Assembly (NCBI GenBank): GCA_002478945.1
Contig: DLKM01000019.1
Span: 45,607-76,774, forward strand
Direction of reading: 5' to 3'
Length of the DNA: 31,168 bases
Origin: Christensenella sp. UBA7588
GTDB lineage: Bacteria; Bacillota; Clostridia; Christensenellales; CAG-917
Position 1 is the first letter of the stretch, and the number at the start of each line of letters is the position of its first letter. Position numbers and translations under genes: made by a program. Below the pieces are notes generated by a model. That model saw only the letters and a program-made list of their open reading frames with translations, ran no database searches and was not told the DNA's origin. Positions 22,501 to 27,850 of the stretch are shown piece by piece.

Positions 22501-25500
22501 CGTTTGCGTCGCGGTTGCGTTGAGCGGATAATAACCGATGCCGTTGACGTAATCGAGAACGTTGTTGGTTACCACCATATTATTGATATAATTTATATCC
22601 GACGAATCGTATTTAACACCGAACCATACGTTTGCGCCCGACAAGTCGAAAGGAGTTATATCGAAACTCCAAGTCTTATCCGCAACGTCCGTGCCTTGCG
22701 GATACTCGAAGGTGTAGTTGGAAGATTCGATTGTGAGCGTGTAAGAATATTGCCCGACGTTGACCGCCGAGAAAGTTCCCGTTGCGGTAAATACGAGTTC
22801 TCTCTGATAGGAATAGGAAAAATCTTGCGCGTTTTGTTTGTTAAGCGTGATAACGTTGCCGAAGCTCGCATAGTCGAGTACTCTTGAAATCTTTATTTCA
22901 TCGAGACCGTGGTCTGCGTTTCTGTAAACGTTGTTTCCGAGGACGGAATCTAACAAAAGTTTATAATCGAGCGTAAGTTTACGAGGAACGATTTTGACGC
23001 CCGTCTCGCCTACTATTTGTCCGAAAATCTTTTCAGGAGAAACGTCGTCCGCCGTAATTTTGCAGTTGAAAGTATATCCGCCCGTTGAAACGTTTACGTC
23101 GTCTCCGTTCGTTTTTGCAAAAGTCGCGATATATCCCGTGCGTTTGCCTTGAATCGTCCAAGTGTATCTCGTAGATTTGCCTTGCTTGTCAAATTCGGAA
23201 TCGGGACCCGTATACTCGGTATTCGGAGCTTGATACACGATTTCTTCGCTGTAAACGCGGATATTTCTTTCCGTTGTCGTCGTGGCGGCGGAATATCGCA
23301 AATCTCCGAACACGGTGCTTCCGTCGGAGTTTGCCGTTATTGACAGGCTTTCTATATTAGACGGCTTTGCGATGCTCTTTGTTACGGACTCGTTTTCGCC
23401 TTTATTTTCTTTCAGGAGCGCGAGATAATGCTTGTTTTCCACTCTTATTCCGCTCTCGATATAGAAACTCGTTATATCTTTGCTTGCGATTTTCGTCCAA
23501 TCGGTATCGAGTGCGTTGTCGACAATCGGATAAACCTGTTTGCCCGTAGTATTAAGCAAATACGCGCCGAACGCGCCTGCGCCCGTATTGTGAGAATCGA
23601 GAACGCTTTCGTCCGTGTAGAATCCCCACGAATTGTTTACCGTGAAATTGACGGTTTGTCCTTGTCCGCCGTTTGCGCCGCCTAAAATCGCGCCTGCTAT
23701 GTCGTTTTTGGAAGTAATGGCGTTGTTGCCGTCGACAATCGCATAGCAATATTCTATCGTCAAATAATGGTTGTAATAGCCGCCGCCCACTATGCCGCCG
23801 ACGAATATCTTGCCCGATACGCTTGACTTATTGTAGCAATATCTTACTACCGCAACGCCGCTTGCGTCTGCTCGCAAGTATCCGACGATGCCGCCCACGC
23901 CGTACACCTCGTTTTGCACCGTACCTTCCGTATCGGATATTGCGCCCACGTTGTAACAGTTATGAATATATATCGCTTCAGCAGTCGTCGAAGCCGTATA
24001 CGCACGTCCGACTATGCCGCCGACGTTGCTCAAATCGTCCGTATTCGTTATCTCTCCCGAATTGTAGCAATCGTAAATCGCAAGACTGCTTTTGCCCGTC
24101 GTTCCGCCGAGAATACCGCCGATTGATTTTTTAGAACCCGTTACGGCAATCGTATTCGAGCAGTTGTAAACGGTAAGCGAAGCGTCGTTGCACGCGCCCA
24201 CCAAACCGCCGACGTAATATGCGCCGCTTATATTTCCGCTGTTTGTGCTGTTTTTTATCGTCAACGAAGCCACCGTTGCGCCGACTATGCCGCCTACGGA
24301 GTTTTCGCCCGTAACCGTGGCGGTATTCGTGTATCCGTCAACGACAAGTTCCGACTTGTCGTTGCAACCAATCAAACCGCCGACGTATTTTGTGCCGTTG
24401 ACCGTAGACGTCGATTTGCACTTTTCAATATCCCCCGCATTGTAACCGACCACGCCGCCGACGTATTGTCCGCCGTATTTGGTCGTTTGCAACAATCCGA
24501 CGTATGTGGAGGTATTTTCGCAATTCTTCAACGTGCCGAGGTTTATGCCTGCGATACCGCCGAGATAATCTCTGCTCGAAGTGCTGATAACGTCCAACGC
24601 GTCTCCGTTTGCTCTATTCGTTCTGGTTGCGCCCTCGATTGTGCCTGCGTTGAAACCTACGATACCGCCGATAATAGAACCCGAGTAGGTGTTTCCGTTA
24701 TAAGCGATACTGCCAACCGTAGAACTGCCTCTGGCAATCACTCGCACCGCGCAAACGATGACGTCGCTCGTATTCTTTTTCTTTATCGTGCCTGCGTTGT
24801 AGCCGACGATACCTCCGATTGCATAACCGTCGAAGCCGTTGCTGTCAACGTCGCACCCCGAGATGCCGATAGAGCCTTGTATCGTCACTTTTGCGGACAA
24901 ATAACCTATCGCGCCGCCGACGTAAGAACGTCCGAGTACGCCGTCAAAATCATCGTTCAATGAACTTGACGAAATGTTTACGGTTGCATTCCAATCAAAC
25001 GTAGCGTTTCCGCTCGACTCGATTCTGCCTATGATGCCGCCTACCGCGTCCGTTCCCGATACGCAACCGGTGTTGTTAAGATTGCCCGTAATGCAAGTGG
25101 GATTGTCTGCGCTTGAGTCTCTCGAAAGCCAACCGGCGATGCCGCCCACGTTATAACCGCCCTTGTTGTTGTCGGACGTGTCTATTGTTCCGCGCACTTC
25201 TCCCGAGTTGGTCGCATTGTTGACTTGTCCCCATTCGATAACGCCGACCACGCCGCCGACGTGGCTCTTGCCGACGACTTTACCGCCGTTGGTGGCGTTT
25301 TCAAGCAATCCGCCGTACAAATATCCCACGACGCCGCCGACTTTTTCCGTCTTTGAAGCGGAGATATTGCCCGTATTGCTTATCGTGCCGCTATAACTCG
25401 TATCTCGGCTATAACCGGAAATACCTCCGACGTATTCTCCGCCCGAGGATATGATTTCTCCGCTGTTTTGTGCGTTTGCGATGCTAAAGCCTTTGTTCGA

Positions 25501-27774
25501 ATCGTCTCTCGAACCCGCACAACCTGCGATACCGCCCACGCAATACGCGCCGCTTATCTTTCCGCTGTTGGTTGCCGAAGTCGAAATAGAGGTGTACAAA
25601 CCGCCGCCGACGATACCGCCCACGTTATCCGCGCCGATGACGTTGCCGTTGTTTGTCGAGCTATCCACGACGACGTTATCCGAGGATGACGTACCGTCCG
25701 CATAACCGACGATACCGCCTATGTCGTTGCCTTTTCCGCTCAGAACTTCAAATTCCGAGAACTGAATCGCGCCGTTTGTGCCTGCGATACGAATCCAATA
25801 ATATTTGTAATGCTGTGTTTGAGAGAGGCTATATTCTTTTCTGTAATAGTTGGTGGTGCCAAGTCCGATATTGCCGTTTTCGTATACGCTCGTCCAGCCG
25901 TTTTGTCCTGCGTCGGTCGGGTTCAAGCCGTATGCGTTGCCTTTGTCGGTTTTATCCCCGAGAGACGGTCTTGTATTGCTACCCCAAATATAAACTTCTT
26001 TGGGCGCACGACCGCTGTTACCCGACGTGTCGTTTGCGTTTCTTATTGCAAACTTCGCAATGGACACTCCGTCAGGCACTTCGATGACAAAGCTCATTGC
26101 GCCGTTTTTGGACGTGCAGTATTTTGACTCCTGATTTCTATCCGAAATCATATTTCTGACGCCTTCGTTCGTGTTCGGAACGTGTGCGTCATATCTGACG
26201 ATGCTATACGGAACGTAAGACGGAACGTCCGCGCTTACCGTGCCTTTGTTGGTGCATCCCGTAATCGAGGTGCTTGGCTTTGCATATCCGACGATGCCGC
26301 CTGCGTCTATACTGCAATACACTTTTCCGCTCGAATTGTTGACGCAACCCGAGACAGTTGCGGTTTTTTGGACGTAACCCACTATGCCGCCGCAAAGTTT
26401 ATAGCCCGAAATCGTGCCGTTGTTTTGGCAATTCGTAATAGTCAAATTGCCGCTTGTCGAAACGTTTGCGACAATACCGCCGTTTTGCATCGGAGAATAT
26501 ATCGTTGCGTCGTTTACGCACCCCGACACCGTGACGTTGCCCGAAACGAAGCCAACGACGCCTGCCGCGTCGGAGCGAAGCGACGACACGCTCGAACCCG
26601 AAGCGATATGTACGTTGGATATAACCGCGCCGTCTCCCGCAGTACCGATAAGAGCCGCTCTTGCCGTGCCTGTGCCTACGCTGATAACGAGATTCCTGAT
26701 TTCGACATTGTTTCCGTCAAGATGACCTCTGAAACTGCCGTGACCCTGCGAATCGTACAAACCGCCGGGCGTATACGCTCCGTAGTTTGCATTGTTACCG
26801 AGCATATCGATATATCCGTTTTGTCCGTTGGAGGTGTCGGGCTGAACTTTGAAATAAACGCCTTGTCCTGCGTCTCCGCCTTCGATAAACAATCTGAAAA
26901 TATCAAAATCTTTTCTGTTTTTAAGCAAAAAAGGACTTGCTTGAGTGCCTGCGCCCGACAATGATTTGGCTTCTATTTGAATATTACCAACACCTGCTGC
27001 CCATTCTTTTTTAGAGTTTTGCCACGTCGCTTTCTCACAATAAAACGTACCGACCAATCTCAATGTAATCGTTTTGAGTCCGTTAGAAGAACTCCACGCC
27101 GACGTATCGATAACATAATCCTTTATGCTATCGGTTTTTTCGTGATAATTGTTATCGCTGAATGTACCTGTAGTTACCGTTCCCATACCGACATACGATT
27201 TAGAAACAGGATTGTAATACTGCAGCGACGACTGCGCATTATGGTCACAAGTACTTGAACCATTTGACCTGTTTGTTGCTGCATACAATTTTGAGCTTAA
27301 AGTTAATTCTTGCACCAACGACGAAAAATGCAATGTAATAGTCATCGTCGATGTAAAATTATATCCTGTCTTATTCTCACTATTAACATAAGCATTGACT
27401 GCAACTGCCGTAAAGCCAATATCTGTAGGTGAATCATCCCACATTGTATTCAATGCATTACCAGTACTACCAGATGTTTTTGCGTGCGTAACACCCGAAT
27501 TGCCCGAAGAAATAGCAGACCAGTTTGATGTACTGTTCGCGTATTTTACATTGTTTACTTGATTTGTTTGAAGTACGTTATCGGACACGTCAACAGCCGC
27601 ATCCGCTACGTTGTTTTCGATTATGCCGTTTTCACGGAGAGAATTTTCCACGCCGAAAGCACCGGAGAGTGTGCCGGCAAAGACAAGGACAAACAACGCC
27701 GCAAGCAATATCGCACTGCCTGCGCCCTTCAGCAATTTTCTTATCGTTCTTTGCCCTATCCTTGTATTCTTCAT
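7531..27774 (-). CDS. Giant exported GLUG-repeat surface protein with discoidin-like and MBG/YDG-like domains (6,747 aa)
   Basis: This is one uninterrupted frame of 6,747 residues (roughly 700 kDa), probably a surface adhesin or matrix protein. A basic N-terminus and hydrophobic core (about 18-40) form a signal peptide. Approximate order: an unrecognised beta domain (70-270); GLUG blocks at 345-512, 683-1375, 1956-2510, 3083-3455, 3757-4673 and 6359-6490; discoidin-like domains at 524-680 and 2919-3080; MBG-like beta domains at 1440-1830; a larger MBG/YDG-like stretch at 5000-6185 with KVYDAT at 5812-5817. Most blocks open with a short lead such as NPFVIST and a DG turn. The C-terminus has no LPXTG, SLH or GW motif, so anchoring is unexplained. 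GGAGAGG lies six bases before the ATG, and a promoter at 27851-27879. Three small anchored-protein genes follow. The family is clear from repeats; ligand and role are unknown. Confidence 0.9.
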   Translation of the reverse strand: MKNTRIGQRTIRKLLKGAGSAILLAALFVLVFAGTLSGAFGVENSLRENGIIENNVADAAVDVSDNVLQTNQVNNVKYANSTSNWSAISSGNSGVTHAKTSGSTGNALNTMWDDSPTDIGFTAVAVNAYVNSENKTGYNFTSTMTITLHFSSLVQELTLSSKLYAATNRSNGSSTCDHNAQSSLQYYNPVSKSYVGMGTVTTGTFSDNNYHEKTDSIKDYVIDTSAWSSSNGLKTITLRLVGTFYCEKATWQNSKKEWAAGVGNIQIEAKSLSGAGTQASPFLLKNRKDFDIFRLFIEGGDAGQGVYFKVQPDTSNGQNGYIDMLGNNANYGAYTPGGLYDSQGHGSFRGHLDGNNVEIRNLVISVGTGTARAALIGTAGDGAVISNVHIASGSSVSSLRSDAAGVVGFVSGNVTVSGCVNDATIYSPMQNGGIVANVSTSGNLTITNCQNNGTISGYKLCGGIVGYVQKTATVSGCVNNSSGKVYCSIDAGGIVGYAKPSTSITGCTNKGTVSADVPSYVPYSIVRYDAHVPNTNEGVRNMISDRNQESKYCTSKNGAMSFVIEVPDGVSIAKFAIRNANDTSGNSGRAPKEVYIWGSNTRPSLGDKTDKGNAYGLNPTDAGQNGWTSVYENGNIGLGTTNYYRKEYSLSQTQHYKYYWIRIAGTNGAIQFSEFEVLSGKGNDIGGIVGYADGTSSSDNVVVDSSTNNGNVIGADNVGGIVGGGLYTSISTSATNSGKISGAYCVGGIAGCAGSRDDSNKGFSIANAQNSGEIISSGGEYVGGISGYSRDTSYSGTISNTGNISASKTEKVGGVVGYLYGGLLENATNGGKVVGKSHVGGVVGVIEWGQVNNATNSGEVRGTIDTSDNNKGGYNVGGIAGWLSRDSSADNPTCITGNLNNTGCVSGTDAVGGIIGRIESSGNATFDWNATVNISSSSLNDDFDGVLGRSYVGGAIGYLSAKVTIQGSIGISGCDVDSNGFDGYAIGGIVGYNAGTIKKKNTSDVIVCAVRVIARGSSTVGSIAYNGNTYSGSIIGGIVGFNAGTIEGATRTNRANGDALDVISTSSRDYLGGIAGINLGTLKNCENTSTYVGLLQTTKYGGQYVGGVVGYNAGDIEKCKSTSTVNGTKYVGGLIGCNDKSELVVDGYTNTATVTGENSVGGIVGATVASLTIKNSTNSGNISGAYYVGGLVGACNDASLTVYNCSNTIAVTGSKKSIGGILGGTTGKSSLAIYDCYNSGEITNTDDLSNVGGIVGRAYTASTTAEAIYIHNCYNVGAISDTEGTVQNEVYGVGGIVGYLRADASGVAVVRYCYNKSSVSGKIFVGGIVGGGYYNHYLTIEYCYAIVDGNNAITSKNDIAGAILGGANGGQGQTVNFTVNNSWGFYTDESVLDSHNTGAGAFGAYLLNTTGKQVYPIVDNALDTDWTKIASKDITSFYIESGIRVENKHYLALLKENKGENESVTKSIAKPSNIESLSITANSDGSTVFGDLRYSAATTTTERNIRVYSEEIVYQAPNTEYTGPDSEFDKQGKSTRYTWTIQGKRTGYIATFAKTNGDDVNVSTGGYTFNCKITADDVSPEKIFGQIVGETGVKIVPRKLTLDYKLLLDSVLGNNVYRNADHGLDEIKISRVLDYASFGNVITLNKQNAQDFSYSYQRELVFTATGTFSAVNVGQYSYTLTIESSNYTFEYPQGTDVADKTWSFDITPFDLSGANVWFGVKYDSSDINYINNMVVTNNVLDYVNGIGYYPLNATATQTPQALIYQNDNYKASNFVIYVRYSNGNYDVLDLSNEYTLSALAPAGENHVSSQSVSATGVGNFANVVTKYYVVLDSDFGWTSSDNTESWGTAKNPFVISTQAQFMRLSQILNGDKAWNSINSDNQNVVLAKDTRSVARDRSYEGAYFVVTADIDLDETFMPIGNDVYVFKAKSFASAKTQDGEVVLAEISYVYSDSTRSYAGLFGNAEGTSFKNLYVKGKGVVQGHDYVGGLVGRLIDGSVDNCTFASSQSVEGHDYVGGLIGYADNTAIVYDTSSANMSGAANLVRATVKGHSYVGGIVGKWVVKSASQFNASNAEGLYFSNTGNVTVSSVDGGSYVGGIAGQLDASQCSETLDVLARINNGSASDNSPRFTVEGSNFVGALYGSFVGAGIDKTTIKVLREDYIFATLKLNGSGYAVGGLVGYLTNANLKFEVNYTVNNKNVRFTLGNNSPSFFGGLIGFLGEGATISGKNTQSGFVTLTDSTAFGSSANRLGNFVGGFVGYVSSGAGRVNGDATIFADDLILVNERASEIYATDFVGGLIGAFGKLEQNKIPNGLASDYPELYNNLRYGSRAANDNSNIISFKPQKANNAASVTGSDYVGGLFGSAASNVLIELKNVQQDEIESMSTATFEVFNSGAIVGNNYVGGIAGYLGNGLHTLERIVNRGKIGSANAEYVGGLVGYLVSGDVSNSVSVYNGTTPNASSDMYVGKQNVGGLIGYMQGGSLTNSISTGFKFDGSNTSLTKGGVVGGVVNPRIEGSWTIYIATSPTEITTSVNKNGKFVIVDSSITNQVGVFNFVLAMAGVCKETKYNDYIFKQGELLIGVNYPTDNVSQLAFYDANGRDSVMTSATSTLAQANGIVRIGVPMNGGESYSVCVHEVKFSNIARYSSSSSIEITQVDIDDARKNVSECASMTNDQIRTYLLNNADKLNAQRGYKAPSGADNRYYANVTNADYYADGTIKRIVANIFFRGILVGSTETTDGQQVGHYEKDFEYGDETNPITISNQKEWNDFAWSIYTGKQDYYGMYVKLLTSEVKITKQASHTGTNNATYNFSAAINNHAYNAANTTDKTNATSNLGYNMAGNIAMGYGTMSRITFSGNVEAGSETPSFKGTFDGNGNYITIQYEESASRASVFPNAEGATIENLTVEGYVKATGLSGGTNDTVRTMSDYHILFSKSGNSATADEGIYKINDGNTGSKYYSANNSVSFVAEFVAPLSVSGFAITNGGDNATYPTRTAKIVKIWGSNKDRGTQRNNENALGAEASTSDGWTLVYSSNNIGLDSGNGASKNVTFGNASAYKYYWVYIEGNGGGVQLSEFGFLQGQGFDCAGFVGKPFGSLVFKNCKNKADVSALRNAAGILGFNDQQGYIITLESCVNEGDITSLEGSFTIGGRSTTYSYDDGWGNKAYSYGTGGIIGSVKGSLTIQSCRNTGRVVGGHNVGGIIGCSDGTQGSIAELIIDSCANSGFVLCNSGYWSADEGSRDNDDTSDYEGKNSYGIRLNIFGYVGGIVGRTGEYSILKMYASYNSGRVIGLSNMVGGMVGGVGYLYQPNADTNYIVTGGKSVIAYCYNIGEVSAGGTFPKHTANLSYVGGLIGTERKNDGGNVVGGIAGIVGNIDILDCYNTGSITAYGITAYNRSWQLRAGGIVGQSEPLAGNAVSFKRCYNIGKVNSRHILNTMGAGIWDTATALRYGAGISGYCDNYNSSASRVSASDCYSIAYSVTLRVANQKSTITGYRDSGFNNWYSDQRNVNWLYSDGVANIGNAQEYCVKTGDLCQHYRDLTALMKSDASVNVPGTGWKTGNAYNNFNGTATSFNLKASYSSIDADLPNMSIGDYPSGWIFVYGCLPQLAVFAVDTYNGLSMRSVNYGRDVYGEYQVGAAGTEFSPYVIKDGIDLLGLQTLVDLGYDFDGKYIEFANGTNNLEESVSKTINMNTESSNTSSFAKSYKYTSDDSNYSGGKSYHLFSFGAAQDYSNWKAENYAYSNGNTLTKGASFANQNFIPVGRYGANKVFKGVISGKQETGNTTLYNLRVNYVSNAGLFANVQDAEVRNITVTGNVYSFSGADNNSTAGGIVATAYGSTIIDGCQAGTTSWLNAYAYGKNKSYDESNVSAIKTAAGGIVGSVNTMRYDSGRYSFSEGTTATISNNVSKYADVRSAKNNIGGIVGLATGKYTSTATAEGKNNKVEIVGNGVEYAWIYALAASGCNLDDVATNVGGIIGYSDDYITVLARECTVGVNNGGSRTVRIEGENRIGGIIGSTPAAINEIIGCKVYESTTIARQSNWGAVTNAGDGGTAIGGIVGQTRSATGTDPITTTFSGNIQFYGTISIAVQTNYISESNRSNDGVVRNVGGIVGDMGSGARIATGSEISVGGKIEITAAVDSTHVNRNIGGVAGRTNDVAFSGSFMVAPALSAETAYQIGGFIGKNNGTVNILADNTTIEIGGNITGSKDVGGFIGYNSATGTLVIGADQYRAVSYNSALDINILERIEQTETLIDASGNNIGGIVGNNESGGIVNIVKGNIVNGGSIGYRNKNDAIVGNVASDNVGGIIGVNNGALTTGGSRYADVKLSITNKGKVQGRNYVGGVIGKLNFGTIAGDFINSGNVKGHDYVGGSIGYVSKDAEIIAQTSETLFENVATGATSQSDALVAWGAYSSADDAAYNVEGNDYVGGSIGFMLGKSLGKGIDCKVVFRSSGTVNGNKYVGGSIGVLAGETMYTDFISEGSMEKVDATTAVGGSVGFIGVPNPLVISTDENERIASADIKVTHTHFEANGTLTLSGKNAASAKASAPDEYTWGGIGGAIGAIGDATDNLFDNSGKDKWSDNTYYASGNVDAKNFYHVGGIVGLIKADNITIANMLAYDTIVTGAKNVGGIVGATVGKKTVIDSAFSISTKIDGGVFTATEGNAGGIIGLSVTSAENASDEEKANDTDASTSYWVKGYSNSELAGSNVSRLQQTLGRYTLAYESWTDADGKTITVIFTEELIGKGATEQTPSDNPTNDGIEAIYPTPYYYIEAVGTHKAASGKTYTVNPDEVTAENGYILLTLQSTLTWNDYFEGTSVKYVEEANAWVVERENWTQYSTGTKQTGWYFVYANDQSEQESIGIVSAVHTQNINLDELYWKRIADAYTANERDLGLDDPDINPIYSLIVKDTSKTGVVSGGQPEKGMLYATATSADFMTKSSASGYYMYIASSGTVKPTAQHGTAADENKFFIRVEAGSKDKVAGNVAVYYRSIAMGSSIKYNGYERFAPISLQGDITYDTSVYNGDERDEKNQYYYNTQNKAGETPKEAGTYYSTVNVYYFDDNGKAYIVGGIFEGAWRISRRDLTFSASGMNSSYIYGQTAEIQTTLTLSNVANPDADTFDFVVRITDEKGNVLANITWDGNGAPNAKISDNTAKIVVSNATWIDGETVAADRKYNVEGESVVKNTRTAMFSVTYKMAKTYKIKVLSISDTKNYLMPNDDYQLVVQRKNLTVDLSPTGARFDYAKHTATWTVDGVIAEDNFALVLSQFIPKVHVVIDSYNTPFVETWNVNEALEIKDGNGKIVAKFEIIGNTIKLTQVESVGRYYIEFAAPSDDCNYKFNNNETSSYDAPSYHIGLNSITVTWSTDDSSGKHIYNASTKGKIIAKVSAAYTIANFADFVSTYFNQYVNGRKLDATAKKTVTVSNGVATIVFETTSYNAGKYSAGLEYSDAIPKTDCVYKVVNATSVSGDKSTKNYEIERATLYVSFNIADGQRYVYNTKRQGLTEVYVNGILSNDKVYIKVSGDVRGNGAVDGSKFAISLTDDNIDAKDYSATVELDESSGAGKNYLFSGNTTTKSVSWTITPKDLTISNLKGGNVDYDATPHYPEIDISGVENGDRLGVFKYGDDTIVVNYSISGTTSGVFINVGEYTIKVADSNTITATRNGKAVPSSNYNVLNNANNEVKFIINPATVTITWEDYATVGPFVYTKTNKGLAIKSLTFLANGNTHTSNVSNGSFAGYGNDKLLVSIKGYQQDAGSNYKMSYDSHDLVKNTTNSNIAPISGNYVFSNGLTSGDFAINKSILKIERPSGRISKVYDATQIVPDEQLKNIGYTISSTNGGEYRSISKDAFNISAIYLDKNVASGIAIRFTYSLKSTYSKNYAYTNSTEDAYIGTITPATIIVTLDKLRNGRATRAFGENSSGINVFYGGAKGAVNGVKNNKSNTYRLGEGFTISGFPSDERAESVRIVARYVEVGNGRAAFDGYVNFVYNDGTDFVRGRATDARVLQDNLFKSLVFSIEDCVENSNASANYNFQVVDAAGESFTGNTLGDDDNPITIYDKADQNTNHKNNASSTPLTIEITVKTYKISYDGETTSQSYAKADGSYNTDWKDVRAVGVPDDISVEVTNGWRWEADGVTPKKYTKYTVIQGRAGSKVLSAKVSGVNGKHLNYNMTNQPVLTIGYFVENSGDEFEIGSLSSLLIASYYWWVNANAENPEFNQTINTTVTWTKIVSDAEYESGVFSKPTDAPEEVTSWDEYFEWLENNKGITVFLNETGDVGEKGTWGYYTVTNSGEAKSYSVFRQIKDINGTFTDADIAMLDNFFQVYNIETDKLQKKEWGYGGEFIENFVKVGSGNVAVALGSIFKSLDNGFTGTYDGGGYVIEYFNIMSFESGANVGMFDVIGGTAIVKNLHLRNFTITATTGNVGGIAGKAIVGENAIENVSWHGTISMSGDGNVGGLLGWSSRSVTKAIALGTINAKGGNIGGLIGSIEKDATSQENVEVSNAVSFVYVDATGSVSATIASATGVSVSDVFYLASSAWKRNGSAFTSSDGNYGTAKTYTQLIDGESAEGVVKAGSLSGYTAIDGKKYYQGSQKGVYDMLDDVDLSDNANRATLNARQSMRLKDIIDVYVLMYDVKVVDVKMGTSDDDTAQVYEISASSWLVGSKHGTDTDAIAITNKQQISLLRELRFATFELGADVVAPTTSGSDYAYGGVFFGKVTVADGKSYKIDFGGKRAFEYSLNAIPTKTNA
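8305..8700 (-). repeat. GLUG block 6 (residues 6359-6490)
   Basis: A short C-terminal block of four units, opening with FTGTYDGGG and continuing with units such as GNVGGIAGKA, GNVGGLLGWS and GNIGGLIGSI. It is separated from block 5 by the long MBG/YDG-like stretch and is followed by about 255 residues without repeats. Confidence 0.8.
9220..12777 (-). other. MBG/YDG-like beta-domain stretch (residues about 5000-6185)
   Basis: Tandem domains of roughly 80-100 residues with recurring boundaries of the type 'I-x-P/K-A-T-[IV]-x-[IV]' followed by a Tyr-Asp or Tyr-Asn turn. Examples are VDYDATPHYPEIDISG near 5593, KVYDATQ at 5812 and YVYNTKRQGL near 5492. This is the pattern of MBG/YDG repeats common in bacterial surface proteins, where they act as rigid stalks. 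Boundaries are by eye. Confidence 0.65.
13756..16506 (-). repeat. GLUG block 5 (residues 3757-4673)
   Basis: The block with the most units, about 22 by eye, each centred on [VIA]GG[IVLF][IVA]G. It opens with FIPVGRYG and FKGVISGKQ, a lead typical of these arrays. The later units (YVGGSIGYV, YVGGSIGFM, YVGGSIGVL) are more alike than the early ones, suggesting recent local duplication near 14390-14750. Confidence 0.87.
17410..18528 (-). repeat. GLUG block 4 (residues 3083-3455)
   Basis: About ten units, directly following the second discoidin-like domain, with long and variable linkers. Several units carry a Cys in the strand before or after the core (KNCKN, ESCVN, QSCRN, DCYN), a recurring pattern that is weaker in block 5. 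Confidence 0.82.
18535..19020 (-). other. Discoidin-like (F5/8 type C) domain 2 (residues 2919-3080)
   Basis: A beta-sandwich-like segment with KIWGSNKD, SDGWTLVYSSNNIGL, YKYYWVYIEGNGGGVQLSEF and other features of F5/8C/CBM32-type modules, which often bind glycans. It matches domain 1 of the same protein in order and key positions, including the Trp of IWGSN and the closing Q-x-SEF. Confidence 0.7.
20245..21909 (-). repeat. GLUG block 3 (residues 1956-2510)
   Basis: About 15 units. Adjacent units share GHDYVGGL at both protein and DNA level: the plus-strand text GCCGCCGACGTAATCGTGTC occurs at both 21724-21743 and 21811-21830. A lead reading NPFVISTQAQFMRLSQIL sits at about residue 1848. Confidence 0.86.
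22285..23457 (-). other. MBG-like beta-domain stretch (residues about 1440-1830)
   Basis: A repeat-free stretch between GLUG blocks 2 and 3 with beta-domain boundaries such as IVPRKLTLDYKLLLD and WSFDITPFDLSGANVWFGV. The layout of a strand ending in I-x-P followed by a new domain is like the larger stretch near the C-terminus. Assignment to MBG-type domains is tentative. Confidence 0.5.
23650..25728 (-). repeat. GLUG block 2 (residues 683-1375)
   Basis: About 21 units averaging near 33 residues, each roughly 'G-x-x-[YN]-VGG-[IL]-[VI]-G' followed by a short strand and N-C/N-S turn (for example NCSNT, NCYNV). It directly follows discoidin-like domain 1. The alternation of GG turn and short strand fits a beta-helix or beta-solenoid. 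Confidence 0.87.
25729..26229 (-). other. Discoidin-like (F5/8 type C) domain 1 (residues 516-682)
   Basis: Contains EVYIWGSNTRPS, NGWTSVYENGNIGL, and HYKYYWIRIAGTNGAIQFSE, which align in order with domain 2 of the same protein. It interrupts the GLUG array between blocks 1 and 2. Probable glycan- or lipid-binding fold; the ligand cannot be read from the sequence. Confidence 0.7.
26239..26742 (-). repeat. GLUG block 1 (residues 345-512)
   Basis: Five units that begin after a lead (ASPFLLKNRKDFDIF) and a SFRGHLDGNN turn, then include DAAGVVGFV, CGGIVGYV and DAGGIVGYA. It sits between the N-terminal beta domain and the first discoidin-like domain. Confidence 0.83.
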
Positions 27775-27850
27775 AGTGTGCCTCTCCGTTTGCGTGATTT
27801 CGGTTGTCCGATTGTTTTTTGTTTTGCGCCTATATGCGCGTTATTTATAT

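Noticed and set aside
14390..24970. Regularly recurring CCGCCGACGTA words as a CRISPR-like array
   Set aside because: The spacing is irregular, the words lie in phase with codons for the VGG core, and the interspersed sequence is coding.
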